64,000 bases of DNA from Sulfurimicrobium sp964384915 (GCA_964384915.1 CAYLMA010000007.1:67010-131009); one strand, 5' to 3'. Shown: positions 1 to 9,421, counted from the stretch's first letter. Numbers and translations: made by a program. Notes: generated from the letters alone by a model not told the origin.

Positions 1-564
1 CCCCAGCAAAGCGCGAGCATGCCCCATATCAATCTGGCTGTGCATCATCATTTCCTGAACACGAGGAGCCAGATTCAGCAAGCGCAGCAAATTCGTTACT
101 GCGCTGCGTGAGCGGCTCACCGCCTCTGCCGCCGCCTGGTGCGTCAAGTTAAATTCGTTGACCAGGCGCTGAATGCCTAGCGCCTCTTCCAGAGGATTAA
201 GGTTTTCCCTCTGGATATTCTCGATCAAGGCCATGGCCAGCGCCGCTTCGTCCGGAATCTCTCGGACCAACGCTGGGATCTGTGTCAATCCCGCCAGCTG
301 GGAAGCCCGCCAGCGCCGCTCCCCGGCAATGATTTCATATCGCCCCCCGGCGACAGGCCGCACCAACACAGGTTGCATTACGCCCTGCGCTCGAATCGAA
401 TCCGCCAGTTGCTGCAATGACTCGGGATCCATGTGCGTGCGGGGTTGATATTTACCTGGCTGCAACTCGGCGATGGACAGCTGCAGCAAAACCTCTCCCA
501 TCTCGCCATCAGTGCCCGCCAATAGCGCGTCCAGGCCGCGCCCTAGTCCCTTGTTTTTTACCAT
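1..564 (-). CDS. parB: Chromosome partitioning protein ParB (3' end cut by window edge)
   Basis: ParB is the CTP-dependent DNA clamp that loads at parS sites and, with ParA, segregates the origin region. The visible 188 codons start with MVKNKGLGRGLDALL, the usual ParB N-terminus. The arginine-rich nuclease-like core follows (GERRWRAS, then ENIQREN), and then a helix-turn-helix of the parS-binding type (LTHQAAAEAVSRSRSAV). The frame is open to base 1, so the C-terminal dimerisation domain lies outside the window. It sits 19 bp after parA in the same direction. The parS-like sites found elsewhere in the window are its likely targets. Confidence 0.95.
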   Translation of the reverse strand, partial: MVKNKGLGRGLDALLAGTDGEMGEVLLQLSIAELQPGKYQPRTHMDPESLQQLADSIRAQGVMQPVLVRPVAGGRYEIIAGERRWRASQLAGLTQIPALVREIPDEAALAMALIENIQRENLNPLEEALGIQRLVNEFNLTHQAAAEAVSRSRSAVTNLLRLLNLAPRVQEMMMHSQIDMGHARALLG

Positions 565-583
565 GCTTGCAATATTCCTTTTG

Positions 584-1375
584 TCACTCGTCTACTGTTA
601 CAACGCCGCCGAGCTTGCCCAGCATTTCCCCGGCCAAAGCCAAATATGCCTGGGCGCCCTTTGATCCCTTGTCGTGATATAGCACCGGCACGCCAAAACT
701 GGGCGCTTCCGCCAAGCGTATATTGCGCGGAATCACGGTGCGGTAGACCTTGTCGCCGAAGTGTTGCTGTAACTGGGCGGAGACTTGTTGCGCGAGCGCA
801 TTGCGCGGGTCAAACATGGTGCGCAGCAAACCCTCGATTTCCAGTTGCGGGTTGAGGTGCGTGCGCACCCGCTTTATGGTCTTGACCAGATCGCTCAGCC
901 CTTCAAGCGCGTAATACTCGCACTGCATCGGAATCATCACTGCGCTCGCGGCACACAGACCATTCACGGTCAAGAGATTGAGCGCTGGCGGGCAGTCGAG
1001 CAGGATGAAGTCATATTCTGACACCACGCTTTCAAGCGCCTTTTTCAGCCGCCACTCGCGTGCCAACTCCTGCACCAACTCCACTTCTGCCCCCGCCAGA
1101 TTACGATTGGCAGGGATCACATCGAATTTGCCCCTGAATGAAGGTACGCGAACTTCGGCTACGCCACTCTGTTCCAGCAGCACGTGATAGACCGTACGCT
1201 CCAGGCTATCTTTTTCTACTCCGCTGCCCATGGTGGCGTTACCCTGCGGGTCGAGATCAACCAGCAGCACCCTGCGCTTGGTTGCGGCAAGGCTTGCAGC
1301 GAGATTGACGGTGGTGGTGGTCTTGCCCACGCCGCCCTTTTGATTTGTTACCGCTATGATTCTGGCCATAGTCAT
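584..1375 (-). CDS. parA: Chromosome partitioning ATPase ParA (Soj family)
   Basis: ParA is the Walker-type ATPase that moves ParB-parS complexes over the nucleoid. The deviant Walker A motif KGGVGKTT lies at residues 13-20, followed by LVDLDPQGN and LLDCPP, all typical of chromosomal ParA/Soj. Length (263 residues) is normal for the chromosomal class without an N-terminal DNA-binding domain. The ATG at 1375 overlaps the rsmG stop in an ATGA arrangement, suggesting translational coupling; a second ATG two codons downstream is an alternative start. Order is mnmG-rsmG-parA-parB, as in many proteobacteria. Confidence 0.96.
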   Translation of the reverse strand: MTMARIIAVTNQKGGVGKTTTTVNLAASLAATKRRVLLVDLDPQGNATMGSGVEKDSLERTVYHVLLEQSGVAEVRVPSFRGKFDVIPANRNLAGAEVELVQELAREWRLKKALESVVSEYDFILLDCPPALNLLTVNGLCAASAVMIPMQCEYYALEGLSDLVKTIKRVRTHLNPQLEIEGLLRTMFDPRNALAQQVSAQLQQHFGDKVYRTVIPRNIRLAEAPSFGVPVLYHDKGSKGAQAYLALAGEMLGKLGGVVTVDE

Positions 1376-1992
1376 ACCCCGAGAATTACCAAATGCCGTT
1401 GCGCCTCGAGTCCTGGGACATTGAGCGCTACAACTTCATGCTGAAGAAACTGAGACGGCAATTGCGCCAGCTCATCATGGGGATAGACGCCTTTCATCGC
1501 CAGCAACTTTCCTCCAGGGCGGCACAAGCGAGCCGAGAGCCGAACAAACTCGGAAAGCTCGGAAAATGCGCGTGAAATAACCATGTCAAAGGCAGGAGAA
1601 GGCTGATAGTCATCTACCCGCAGACACTCGACTTTCACATTCTTTAGCATCAGCTCGATACAGGCTTGGCGCAGGAATGTGGTTTTTTTTTGGTTACTAT
1701 CGAGCAAGGTTATGTCCAGATCCGGGCGGGCAATCGCCAGCACGATTCCGGGCAAACCTCCTCCTGTTCCAACATCCAGCAGGCGGCCCACCCCGATGTA
1801 GGGCAAAACCGCAAGGCTGTCCAGCAAATGCTGATACAGCATATTTTCCGGCTCGCGCACGGCAGTCAGGTTGTAGACCTTGTTCCATTTCTGCAGCAAG
1901 GCGATGTAATCCAGCAGGGTTCGCTGCTGCGCGTCCGACAGGGTGAGCTTCAGTTGCTCCAAACCCCCCGCAAGGTTTTCAGCCAGGTTCAC
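1372..1992 (-). CDS. rsmG: 16S rRNA (guanine-N7) methyltransferase RsmG
   Basis: RsmG methylates G527 (E. coli numbering) of 16S rRNA using S-adenosylmethionine. The protein has 206 residues, the usual length, with the SAM-binding motif LLDVGTGGGLPGIVLA and later VISRAFSEL, typical of GidB. It starts with GTG at 1992, overlapping the TGA of mnmG in a GTGA arrangement, and its own stop overlaps the parA start. The three genes are therefore probably translated from one message. Confidence 0.95.
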   Translation of the reverse strand: MNLAENLAGGLEQLKLTLSDAQQRTLLDYIALLQKWNKVYNLTAVREPENMLYQHLLDSLAVLPYIGVGRLLDVGTGGGLPGIVLAIARPDLDITLLDSNQKKTTFLRQACIELMLKNVKVECLRVDDYQPSPAFDMVISRAFSELSEFVRLSARLCRPGGKLLAMKGVYPHDELAQLPSQFLQHEVVALNVPGLEAQRHLVILGV

Positions 1993-3884
1993 GCGCCAGC
2001 CCTCTCCGCCCTGCCCTGTATGCGTTTGAGATACACCAGCAGGAGGGAAATGGCGGCCGGTGTAACGCCGGAAATGCGCGCCGCCTGACCCAGTGTTTCC
2101 GGTTTGTATTGCGCCAGCTTCTGCTTCACTTCGATGGATAGGCCGTGCACCTTGCTGTAGTCCATGTCGGACGACAAGCGCAGCGCCTCATAATGATGAT
2201 GCCGATCGATTTCTTCCTGCTGGCGTTCAATGTAGCCTTGATATTTAGCCTGGATTTCGACCTGCTCCGCCACCTGTGGGTCGATTACGCCTTCGCCTGC
2301 CCCAGGCAGGGTTAACAGGGACTGATAACTGACTTGGGGGCGGCGCAGCAGATCCAGGAGCGAATATTCGCGCTCCATGGCCTGGCCAAGTACACGCTCC
2401 GCACTGGCGGTATCGACCATGCGCGGGTTGACCCAGGTACTCTTGAGCCTTTCTTTTTCCTGGGCTACGGCATCGCGTTTGGCTGAGAAGCGTGCCCAGC
2501 GCTTATCATCCACCACACCCAGTTCGCGCCCGATCTCGGTAAGGCGCAAATCGGCGTTATCCTCTCTTAACAGCAGTCGGTATTCTGCGCGGCTGGTAAA
2601 CATACGGTAGGGCTCGGAAACTCCGCGCGTGATCAGATCATCCACCATCACGCCGAGGTATGCCTGATCCCGGCCCGGATTCCACGCTTCTTTTTCCGCA
2701 GCGTACAGAGCGGCATTGATCCCAGCCAACAGCCCCTGCGCAGCAGCTTCCTCATAGCCGGTCGTCCCATTGATCTGCCCGGCAAAGAACAAGCCCTTGA
2801 TGGCCTTGGTTTCAAGGGAACTCTTGAGGCCGCGAGGATCGAAATAGTCATACTCGATTGCATAGCCGGGCCGGGTTATATGAGCATTCTCAAAGCCCCG
2901 CATGGAACGTACCAGCGCATATTGAACATCAAAGGGAAGGCTGGTGGAAATTCCGTTGGGATAAATCTCGTGCGTTGAAAGGCCTTCCGGCTCGACAAAA
3001 ATCTGGTGCGCATCCTTGTCAGCAAACCGCGTGATTTTGTCTTCGATGGACGGGCAATAGCGTGGCCCCACGCCCTCGATCACCCCGGTATAAAGGGGAG
3101 AGCGATCAAGGCCTTTGCGGATGATGTCATGCGTACGTTCATTCGTGTAGCTGATCCAGCACGAAACCTGTTGTGGATGCCCGCCGGCGGAACCAAGATA
3201 TGAAAAGACCGGCGCGGGATCATCACCCGGCTGCTCCGTCATCATCGAATAATCCAGGGAACGGCCATCGATACGCGGCGGGGTGCCCGTTTTAAGCCGG
3301 CCCACTGGCAACTCAAGTTCTCGCAGACGGCGCGCAAGACTGATTGCCGGAGGATCTCCGGCGCGACCTGCCTGATAGTTGGATTGCCCGACATGCACCA
3401 AACCGGCCAGGAATGTGCCCGCGGTAAGCACCACCGCACGTGCCTCGAAGCGCAACCCGAGTTGTGTAACAATACCGGTAACCTGATCACCAGCAAGCGA
3501 AAAATCGTCTACCGCCTGCTGAAACAACCATAGGTTAGGCTGGTTTTCCAGGCGCCGCCTGATTGCCTGCTTGTATAACAGACGATCTGCCTGCGCCCGT
3601 GTTGCCCGTACCGCAGGGCCCTTGCTGGAATTAAGGATGCGGAACTGGATTCCGCCCTCGTCCGTAGCCGCCGCCATGGCGCCACCCAGAGCATCTATTT
3701 CCTTAACCAGGTGTCCCTTGCCAATCCCGCCAATAGCTGGATTGCACGACATTTGCCCTAGCGTTTCGATATTATGGCTGATCAACAAGGTTTTTCGGCC
3801 CATACGCGCCGCGGCAAGCGCCGCCTCGGTGCCGGCATGGCCGCCACCGACAACGATCACATCAAATTGCGTGGGGAAAATCAT
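1989..3884 (-). CDS. mnmG: tRNA uridine-34 5-carboxymethylaminomethyl modification enzyme MnmG (GidA)
   Basis: MnmG is the FAD-dependent partner of MnmE in modifying the wobble uridine (cmnm5U34) of tRNAs. The N-terminal dinucleotide motif VIVVGGGHAGTEAA binds FAD. The two GidA signatures (GPRYCPSIEDKI and AGQINGTTGYEEAAAQG) are present. From the ATG at 3884 the protein has 631 residues, matching the family; a GTG five codons upstream is possible but adds residues not usual in the family. The partner gene mnmE lies just upstream on the same strand, with a parS site in the gap. Confidence 0.96.
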   Translation of the reverse strand: MIFPTQFDVIVVGGGHAGTEAALAAARMGRKTLLISHNIETLGQMSCNPAIGGIGKGHLVKEIDALGGAMAAATDEGGIQFRILNSSKGPAVRATRAQADRLLYKQAIRRRLENQPNLWLFQQAVDDFSLAGDQVTGIVTQLGLRFEARAVVLTAGTFLAGLVHVGQSNYQAGRAGDPPAISLARRLRELELPVGRLKTGTPPRIDGRSLDYSMMTEQPGDDPAPVFSYLGSAGGHPQQVSCWISYTNERTHDIIRKGLDRSPLYTGVIEGVGPRYCPSIEDKITRFADKDAHQIFVEPEGLSTHEIYPNGISTSLPFDVQYALVRSMRGFENAHITRPGYAIEYDYFDPRGLKSSLETKAIKGLFFAGQINGTTGYEEAAAQGLLAGINAALYAAEKEAWNPGRDQAYLGVMVDDLITRGVSEPYRMFTSRAEYRLLLREDNADLRLTEIGRELGVVDDKRWARFSAKRDAVAQEKERLKSTWVNPRMVDTASAERVLGQAMEREYSLLDLLRRPQVSYQSLLTLPGAGEGVIDPQVAEQVEIQAKYQGYIERQQEEIDRHHHYEALRLSSDMDYSKVHGLSIEVKQKLAQYKPETLGQAARISGVTPAAISLLLVYLKRIQGRAERAGA

Positions 3885-3958
3885 GAGGGTTCGTACCACT
3901 GTTTCGAGAGCGGGAATGATACGACAAAACAGGCAGATGCGTCAGCCTGTCGAGGGTG

Positions 3959-3972
3959 GTTTCACGTGAAAC
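3959..3972. promoter_or_regulatory. parS site (perfect palindrome) between mnmE and mnmG
   Basis: GTTTCACGTGAAAC is a perfect 14-bp palindrome that matches the conserved bacterial parS consensus. It lies in the 112-bp gap between mnmE and mnmG, about 2.6 kb from parA. This is a seen sequence match; ParB binding is inferred. Confidence 0.88.
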
Positions 3973-3996
3973 AATAATAAATGTATTTAGCTACAG

Positions 3997-5337
3997 TCAC
4001 TTGCCGATACAGAAACGGCCAAATATTTCTCCTAACAAATCGTCGGCGCCGAACTCTCCGGTAATGCTGCTCAACGCATTCTGAGCCAGCTTTAGCTCTT
4101 CAGCGAAAAATTCCAATTGACGCCAGTTTTCAGCTGCATTTTCCAGACAGGCGCTTGCCTGGCCCAACGCCCGCATATGCCGTTCTCGCGCCATAAAAGC
4201 GCCCTCGCCAGTTTGCTCCCAGCCTGCCATCTGTAAGAGGGTTTGTCGCAGAAAATCCAGTCCAGCTCCACTTTTTGCGGAAATATAAATGCGGGTTAAA
4301 TCACCATCCCGATCAATCCCTGCTTTTCGTGGAAGCAGGTCGATTTTGTTGAATATTTGAACCACCGGAAGCTTGGCCGGCAGGCTTGCGAGGATAGCCT
4401 CATCCTGTGGCGTAACGGCTTCCCGGCTATCGAGCAAGAGCAACGCCAGGGAGGCCTTTTCAACGGCTGCCCACGTGCGAGCGATGCCAATCTGTTCTAC
4501 CTCGCAGGAAGTTTCGCGCAGCCCGGCCGTATCGATGATGTGGAACGGGACGCCCTGAATTTCGATTTCTTCACGAACCGTGTCACGGGTGGTTCCCGCT
4601 ATGGCGGTAACAATGGCAACATCATCTCCGGCAAGCTGATTAAGCAGGCTGGATTTGCCTACATTGGGCTGCCCCACCAGCACCACATGAACGCCTTCGC
4701 GAAGCAGGCTGCCCTGTTTGGCTTTGGCAAGCAGACGCTGTAGTTGCACCCGAATTTGAGCTAATTTCCCAAGAGCGTCCGCCGCCTCGAGGAAATCAAT
4801 ATCTTCATCGGGGAAATCGATACAGGCCTCCACCAGCATTCGCAGGTCGATCAGGCGAGCCACGACCTCGTGCACGGCACGGGAAAACTCTCCCCGGAGC
4901 GAACGTACTGCGCTTTTGGCGGCTTCTTCGCTGGCTGCATCAATCAGGTCAGCAACACTCTCGGCCTGGGCAAGATCGAGTTTATCGTTGAGAAAGGCTC
5001 GTTTGGTGAACTCTCCCGGTTCCGCCAGGCGGGCGCCCAGCCCAAGGCTGCGCTTTAAAAGACGTTGCATCACGGCGTTTCCGCCATGGCCCTGTAATTC
5101 CAGTACGTCTTCTCCGGTGAAAGAATGAGGCGCTGGGAAATACAGTGCAATTCCCTGATCGATGACCGAACCATCGTGGTCGAGGAAATCACTCAGACAT
5201 GCATTCCTCGGGCGAGGTATTTTTCCCAGCAGTGCCCGAGCATACTCTTCAAGTCCATGTCCGGATATGCGGACCACGCCGATGCCGCCACGCCCAAGGG
5301 CTGTGGCGACAGCGGCGATGGTGTCAGTTTTTGCCAT
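3997..5337 (-). CDS. mnmE: tRNA modification GTPase MnmE (TrmE)
   Basis: MnmE is the G-protein partner of MnmG in U34 modification. From the ATG at 5337 (MAKTDTIAAVATALGRGGIG) it has 446 residues. The N-terminal tetrahydrofolate-binding domain is followed by a G domain with GQPNVGKSS (G1), DTAGLRE (G3) and NKID (G4), and the C-terminal CIGK contains the family's catalytic cysteine. A longer in-frame start would add 19 unconserved residues inside yidC. With the chosen start the gene overlaps the 3' end of yidC by 14 bp. Confidence 0.95.
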   Translation of the reverse strand: MAKTDTIAAVATALGRGGIGVVRISGHGLEEYARALLGKIPRPRNACLSDFLDHDGSVIDQGIALYFPAPHSFTGEDVLELQGHGGNAVMQRLLKRSLGLGARLAEPGEFTKRAFLNDKLDLAQAESVADLIDAASEEAAKSAVRSLRGEFSRAVHEVVARLIDLRMLVEACIDFPDEDIDFLEAADALGKLAQIRVQLQRLLAKAKQGSLLREGVHVVLVGQPNVGKSSLLNQLAGDDVAIVTAIAGTTRDTVREEIEIQGVPFHIIDTAGLRETSCEVEQIGIARTWAAVEKASLALLLLDSREAVTPQDEAILASLPAKLPVVQIFNKIDLLPRKAGIDRDGDLTRIYISAKSGAGLDFLRQTLLQMAGWEQTGEGAFMARERHMRALGQASACLENAAENWRQLEFFAEELKLAQNALSSITGEFGADDLLGEIFGRFCIGK

Positions 5338-6976
5338 GCCCTTTCGCGGCATGCATCTGCTCCATGCTGCGGGTAATCTGCCATTGTTGAGCAATCGATA
5401 AAACGTTGTTCACAACCCAGTAAAGCACTAAACCGGCAGGGAAGAAGAAGAAGAATATACTGAACACAAAAGGCATGACCATCATCACCTTGGCCTGAAT
5501 CGGATCCGGCGGAGTAGGATTAAGCTTGGTCTGGATGATCATTGTGATACCCATAATGATGGGCAGCACATAGTATGGATCAGCCGCAGACAAGTCTTGT
5601 ATCCACAGGGCAAACGGCGCATGGCGCATTTCCACGCTAGCCAGCAATACCCAGTAAAGGGCGATGAATACGGGTATTTGCACCACCACTGGAAGACAGC
5701 CCCCGAGTGGATTCACCTTCTCAGTCTTATACAGATCCATCATAGCCTGATGCAGGCGCTGGCGATCGTCTCCATAGTGTTCTTTGAGTTTCTGCAACTT
5801 CGGCCCCAACACCCTCATGTGAGCCATGGAACGATAACTTTTTGCTGCCAGCGGATAAAATGCCAACTTGATCAGTACAGTGAGCAGAATGATGGCCACG
5901 CCCCAATTGTTCACCATGCCCTGAATTTTGGACAGCACCCAAAACAAAGGAGCGGCAATGATGGTCAGCAAACCATAATCAACGGTCAAATCCAGGCCCG
6001 GAGCCAGTTTGCTCAAGTTCTCCTGTTCCTGCGGTCCCGCATATAGCGGCACTGAAATCATTCCGCTTGCTCCAGGCGCGATTGAACCAACAGGTAGGAT
6101 TACGCCCGCTGCATAAAGTTTGTCGCCCATAGATTTAGTGTAAAACTCGCGCGCCGTGCCGTTCTTGGGGAGCCATGCGGAAAGAAAATAATGCTGCAGC
6201 ATGGCAACCCAGCCATCATTGCTCTGTTTTTGGTGCGTGGTTTTGTTCTTTTCGATGTCTGAAAAGCTTACCTTTTGGAATTTTTGCAGTTCAGTGTAAA
6301 TGGCGGGGCCTGCATACGTGCTGATGAACATTGAATCCCCCTTGGATGCGGAGTCATCGCGTACTAGCTGGTAGTAGGCATGCGGGCTGATCGCACTGTC
6401 ACTGCCGTTCCGGATTTGATATTCGACATCTACCACATAACTATCACGATGGAAGGTGAAGACTTTATCCACCTGCACGCCGGCAGAGGCTGGTGCGCTG
6501 AGTTTTACCTTCAGGTCCGATGCGCCTGATGCCAGAGAAAATTCTGAACCCTGAACCGTAAACAAGGTTTTATGCGTTGGTAAAATATTGCCGATCAAAC
6601 CGGATTGAGCAATGTAGGTATTCGGTTTTTGCTCTGTAAAGAGCACGAAATTCTTGCTCTTATCCGCATCATCGCGGTGCTTGGTAAGTTCAAGGCGACG
6701 GATATCCCCGCCCACCGTATCAATTTCCACATACAACGCATCGGTATGAACCCTGATCCGCTCTCCCTTCGGTAGTTGCTGCGCTATGTCCATTACAGCA
6801 GCATGGGGCAGGGCTGGTGTGTTTGCGCTCGGTACCGGTACGCCAGTCTGTGTTGATGCAACAGTCGCTTGCTCAGTTTGAACAGGTTGTGGATGCTGAT
6901 CCTTCTGCCACGCATCCCATAACATCAGGACCGAGAAGGAAAACACGACGAACATTATAAGTCTTTGAGTATCCAT
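5324..6976 (-). CDS. yidC: Membrane protein insertase YidC
   Basis: YidC inserts and folds inner-membrane proteins, alone or with SecYEG. The protein has 550 residues with an N-terminal membrane anchor (MDTQRLIMFVVFSFSVLML), a large periplasmic domain (about residues 70-345) and a C-terminal bundle of membrane helices containing NPLGGCLPVVVQIPVFIALY and PAGLVLYWVVNN, as in Gram-negative YidC. It sits in the conserved rpmH-rnpA-yidD-yidC-mnmE order. Confidence 0.97.
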   Translation of the reverse strand: MDTQRLIMFVVFSFSVLMLWDAWQKDQHPQPVQTEQATVASTQTGVPVPSANTPALPHAAVMDIAQQLPKGERIRVHTDALYVEIDTVGGDIRRLELTKHRDDADKSKNFVLFTEQKPNTYIAQSGLIGNILPTHKTLFTVQGSEFSLASGASDLKVKLSAPASAGVQVDKVFTFHRDSYVVDVEYQIRNGSDSAISPHAYYQLVRDDSASKGDSMFISTYAGPAIYTELQKFQKVSFSDIEKNKTTHQKQSNDGWVAMLQHYFLSAWLPKNGTAREFYTKSMGDKLYAAGVILPVGSIAPGASGMISVPLYAGPQEQENLSKLAPGLDLTVDYGLLTIIAAPLFWVLSKIQGMVNNWGVAIILLTVLIKLAFYPLAAKSYRSMAHMRVLGPKLQKLKEHYGDDRQRLHQAMMDLYKTEKVNPLGGCLPVVVQIPVFIALYWVLLASVEMRHAPFALWIQDLSAADPYYVLPIIMGITMIIQTKLNPTPPDPIQAKVMMVMPFVFSIFFFFFPAGLVLYWVVNNVLSIAQQWQITRSMEQMHAAKGHGKN

Positions 6977-6983
6977 GGATTAC

Positions 6984-7193
6984 CTAAGGTAAAGGATCAT
7001 AGCCACCATCATGCCAGGGGTGGCAGCGGCCAATACGTTTTACACCCAACCAGCCCCCTTTGAGAGGGCCATATTTTTTCACAGCTTGCTCCGCATATTC
7101 TGAGCAGGTAGGTGTATATCGACATGAGGGCCCGAGCATTGGGCTAATCAAGTATTGGTAAGCTTTAATCAGAAAGAGCAGAATTCTGGTCAT
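6984..7193 (-). CDS. yidD: Membrane protein insertion efficiency factor YidD
   Basis: This short 69-residue protein is associated with YidC function at the inner membrane. It shows the full family signature: CRYTPTCSEYA, then GPLKGGWLG and RCHPWHDGGYDPLP. Its start overlaps the rnpA stop by 4 bp and yidC follows after 7 bp, so it is translationally coupled within the operon. Confidence 0.96.
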   Translation of the reverse strand: MTRILLFLIKAYQYLISPMLGPSCRYTPTCSEYAEQAVKKYGPLKGGWLGVKRIGRCHPWHDGGYDPLP

Positions 7194-7567
7194 GAAACTT
7201 CTTGCTCGTCGGCAGGCATAAACTTCTGTCGCACTCGATTCAATAGTTCCCGCAATTCCCGAGCTATCACGGCATACTCAGCGGCAGAAAAACTTTTTCG
7301 TATGCGAATTACCATGTCCAAACCGGAAAGCTGATGTTGCTGCAAGCGGAATATTTCACGAGACACCCTTTTGGTATAGTTCCGCGCATGTGCCAGACGC
7401 ACCGTTTTTTTACTGACGATGACAGCCAAGCGAGCAAATTGCTTCGCTCCGGGTTTTGCCAACACTTGATAATGTTCACTGGAAACCCGGCTGTTGAAAC
7501 TAAAAACGGATGAAATTTCATCCGTTTTTACTAAATGCTTGGCCTTAGAAAAGCCAAAGCCTTCCAC
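7190..7567 (-). CDS. rnpA: Ribonuclease P protein component RnpA
   Basis: RnpA is the protein subunit of RNase P, which matures tRNA 5' ends. The conserved basic RNR region is ARNYTKRVSREIFR, preceded by LAVIVSKKTVRLAHAR. The N-terminus GFSKAKHLVKTDEISSVF is typical. The in-frame start is GTG at 7567, 17 bp after rpmH; an ATG at 7572 is in another frame. The 125-residue length is normal. Confidence 0.94.
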   Translation of the reverse strand: MEGFGFSKAKHLVKTDEISSVFSFNSRVSSEHYQVLAKPGAKQFARLAVIVSKKTVRLAHARNYTKRVSREIFRLQQHQLSGLDMVIRIRKSFSAAEYAVIARELRELLNRVRQKFMPADEQEVS

Positions 7568-7584
7568 CGCATCGTAGGCCAGGT

Positions 7585-7719
7585 TCAGACAGCCAGACGT
7601 GCCCTGCCACTGGCGCGGCGAGCATTGATAATAGCGCGGCCCGCGGGTGTCTTCATCCGGGCGCGAAAACCGTGTGTGCGCTTGCGCTTGACCACTGATG
7701 GTTGATAGGTGCGTTTCAT
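7585..7719 (-). CDS. rpmH: 50S ribosomal protein L34
   Basis: I read this 44-residue ORF on the minus strand from the ATG at 7719 to the TGA at 7585. It starts MKRTYQPSVVKRKRTHGFRA and ends in RRASGRARLAV, a near-canonical L34. It heads the rpmH-rnpA-yidD-yidC-mnmE operon and is divergent from dnaA, the standard arrangement near many bacterial origins. Confidence 0.98.
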   Translation of the reverse strand: MKRTYQPSVVKRKRTHGFRARMKTPAGRAIINARRASGRARLAV

Positions 7720-7889
7720 GATTATTCCTCGTTGCTTTACACAGACTGTGAACCCGTAATTAGACTACTTTCAACGGGCACCTGTCAACCATAATTAATC
7801 TTTCAGCCTGTGGATAAGTCACTTCAATCAGACTACAATGAGCCGCATCAAATTTGTTTTAATCTTCTGTACCGTACCTTAGGCAATCA
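7720..7889. promoter_or_regulatory. Divergent rpmH/dnaA promoter region with a DnaA box
   Basis: This AT-rich 170-bp gap lies between the divergent rpmH and dnaA genes. It contains a perfect DnaA box at 7809-7817 (TGTGGATAA, complement TTATCCACA), about 75 bp before the dnaA start. Such a box commonly mediates dnaA autoregulation. I could not assign -35/-10 elements with confidence. Confidence 0.7.
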
Positions 7890-9233
7890 ATGGAAACTTT
7901 CTGGCAAGCTTGTTTGAGCCGTTTCGAACAAGAGCTTACCCCGCAACAATTCAATAACTGGATCAAACCGCTGCGCTTTGAAGGCGGAACAGATGTCTTC
8001 CGTATCGTAGCGCCCAACCGTTTTATTCTGCAGTGGGTACGCGACAAGTTTCTAAGCCGTTTCGAGCAGATAGGGCAAGATCATTTTGACCATCCTGTGC
8101 AGTTTTCCCTTGCCGTTGCCGAAAATACGGAAAGCAAGGAAAAGAAACCGTCCTCCCTTGCTCCGGCCTCAAAAGAAGCCTCTGTTCCGGTGGTTCGGCA
8201 AGGCCGTAACGAAAAATCCGGCCTCAATTCTTCGTTCACGTTTTCAAATTTTGTTACAGGTAAGGCCAATCAACTGGCACGAGCCGCGGCCATTCAGGTT
8301 GCCGAAAACCCTGGCACTGCATACAACCCCTTATTCATTTATGGTGGCGTCGGCTTGGGTAAAACTCACCTCATACAAGCCATTGGCAACTATATCCAGG
8401 AACAGAACAGCAACGCAAAAATTAGCTATCTCCACGCGGAGCGTTATGTTTCTGATGTCGTAAGAGCCTACCAGCACAAGGCGTTTGACGATTTCAAGCG
8501 CTATTACCATTCTCTTGATCTGCTATTGATCGACGATATACAATTTTTTAGCGGCAAGGCGCGAACTCAGGAAGAGTTTTTCTACGCATTCAACGCTCTG
8601 ATTGAGAGCAAGAAACAGGTTATCATTACCTGCGACACCTATCCCAAACAGATATCTGGCATGGAAGATCGATTAATTTCCCGCTTTGGCTGGGGGTTAA
8701 CTGTCGCCATTGAACCACCCGAACTGGAAATGCGCGTTGCAATTCTTATAAAAAAAGCAGAGGCAGAAAACCTGGATCTGGAAAGTGATGTTGCTTTTTT
8801 TATAGCCAAGCATATCCGCTCGAATGTGCGTGAATTAGAGGGTGCCCTTAAGAAAGTCATCGCTTACTCGCGTTTTACGGGTCTGAACATTAGCTTAGAC
8901 CTAGCCAAAGAAGCATTAAAGGATCTACTGGCCGTTCAGAACAGACAGATTTCCATTGAAAACATTCAGAAAACTGTTGCTGATTATTACAAAATAAAAG
9001 TTGCTGAAATGTATTCCAAAAAACGAACCCGCAATGTTGCGCGGCCACGTCAAGTTGCGATGTCGCTGGCCAAGGAATTAACTCACCTCAGTTTCCCGGA
9101 AATTGGCGATGCTTTTGGAGGCAGGGATCACACTACCGTTATGCACGCTTGCCGTAAAATTGAAGAATTAAAAAACAGTGATCCTTCCATCACTCGTGAT
9201 ATCAGTGTGTTATTACAGGTTTTGAGAAGCTGA
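7890..9233 (+). CDS. dnaA: Chromosomal replication initiator DnaA
   Basis: DnaA binds DnaA boxes and melts oriC to start replication. The 447 residues begin with the domain I motif WQACLSRFEQELTPQQFNNW. They include Walker A (GGVGLGKTHL), Walker B (LLLIDDIQFF) and the C-terminal box-binding signature GGRDHTTVMHACRKIEEL. The linker domain is short. The gene is visibly more AT-rich than most of the window, in common with dnaN and gyrB. Confidence 0.98.
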   Translation: METFWQACLSRFEQELTPQQFNNWIKPLRFEGGTDVFRIVAPNRFILQWVRDKFLSRFEQIGQDHFDHPVQFSLAVAENTESKEKKPSSLAPASKEASVPVVRQGRNEKSGLNSSFTFSNFVTGKANQLARAAAIQVAENPGTAYNPLFIYGGVGLGKTHLIQAIGNYIQEQNSNAKISYLHAERYVSDVVRAYQHKAFDDFKRYYHSLDLLLIDDIQFFSGKARTQEEFFYAFNALIESKKQVIITCDTYPKQISGMEDRLISRFGWGLTVAIEPPELEMRVAILIKKAEAENLDLESDVAFFIAKHIRSNVRELEGALKKVIAYSRFTGLNISLDLAKEALKDLLAVQNRQISIENIQKTVADYYKIKVAEMYSKKRTRNVARPRQVAMSLAKELTHLSFPEIGDAFGGRDHTTVMHACRKIEELKNSDPSITRDISVLLQVLRS

Positions 9234-9421
9234 ATAAGTTATGTATGAATTGGGGATAAAGCTGTTTATTTCCTAAATTGAAAAACTGTCCACAAAGCAC
9301 CCACAGCTCATCAAATCTTTTATACATAACTTAAAAAACACATAAACTACTGTAAATAAATAGTTATTTATGGTTATACAAAATTAAGGCTGCACTTATC
9401 TATTAGTATCAGGGTATATAT
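9234..9421. other. Probable replication origin oriC (dnaA-dnaN intergenic region)
   Basis: This 188-bp region is strongly AT-rich and holds several near-matches to the DnaA box TTATMCACA: 9251-9259 (complement TTATCCCCA, one mismatch), 9286-9294 (CTGTCCACA, two), 9320-9328 (TTATACATA, one) and 9374-9382 (TTATACAAA, one). Between the boxes are long A/T stretches suitable for unwinding. Its position between dnaA and dnaN, and the parABS genes nearby, fit an origin. No box here is perfect, so the exact oriC extent is inferred and may include the perfect box upstream of dnaA. Confidence 0.6.
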
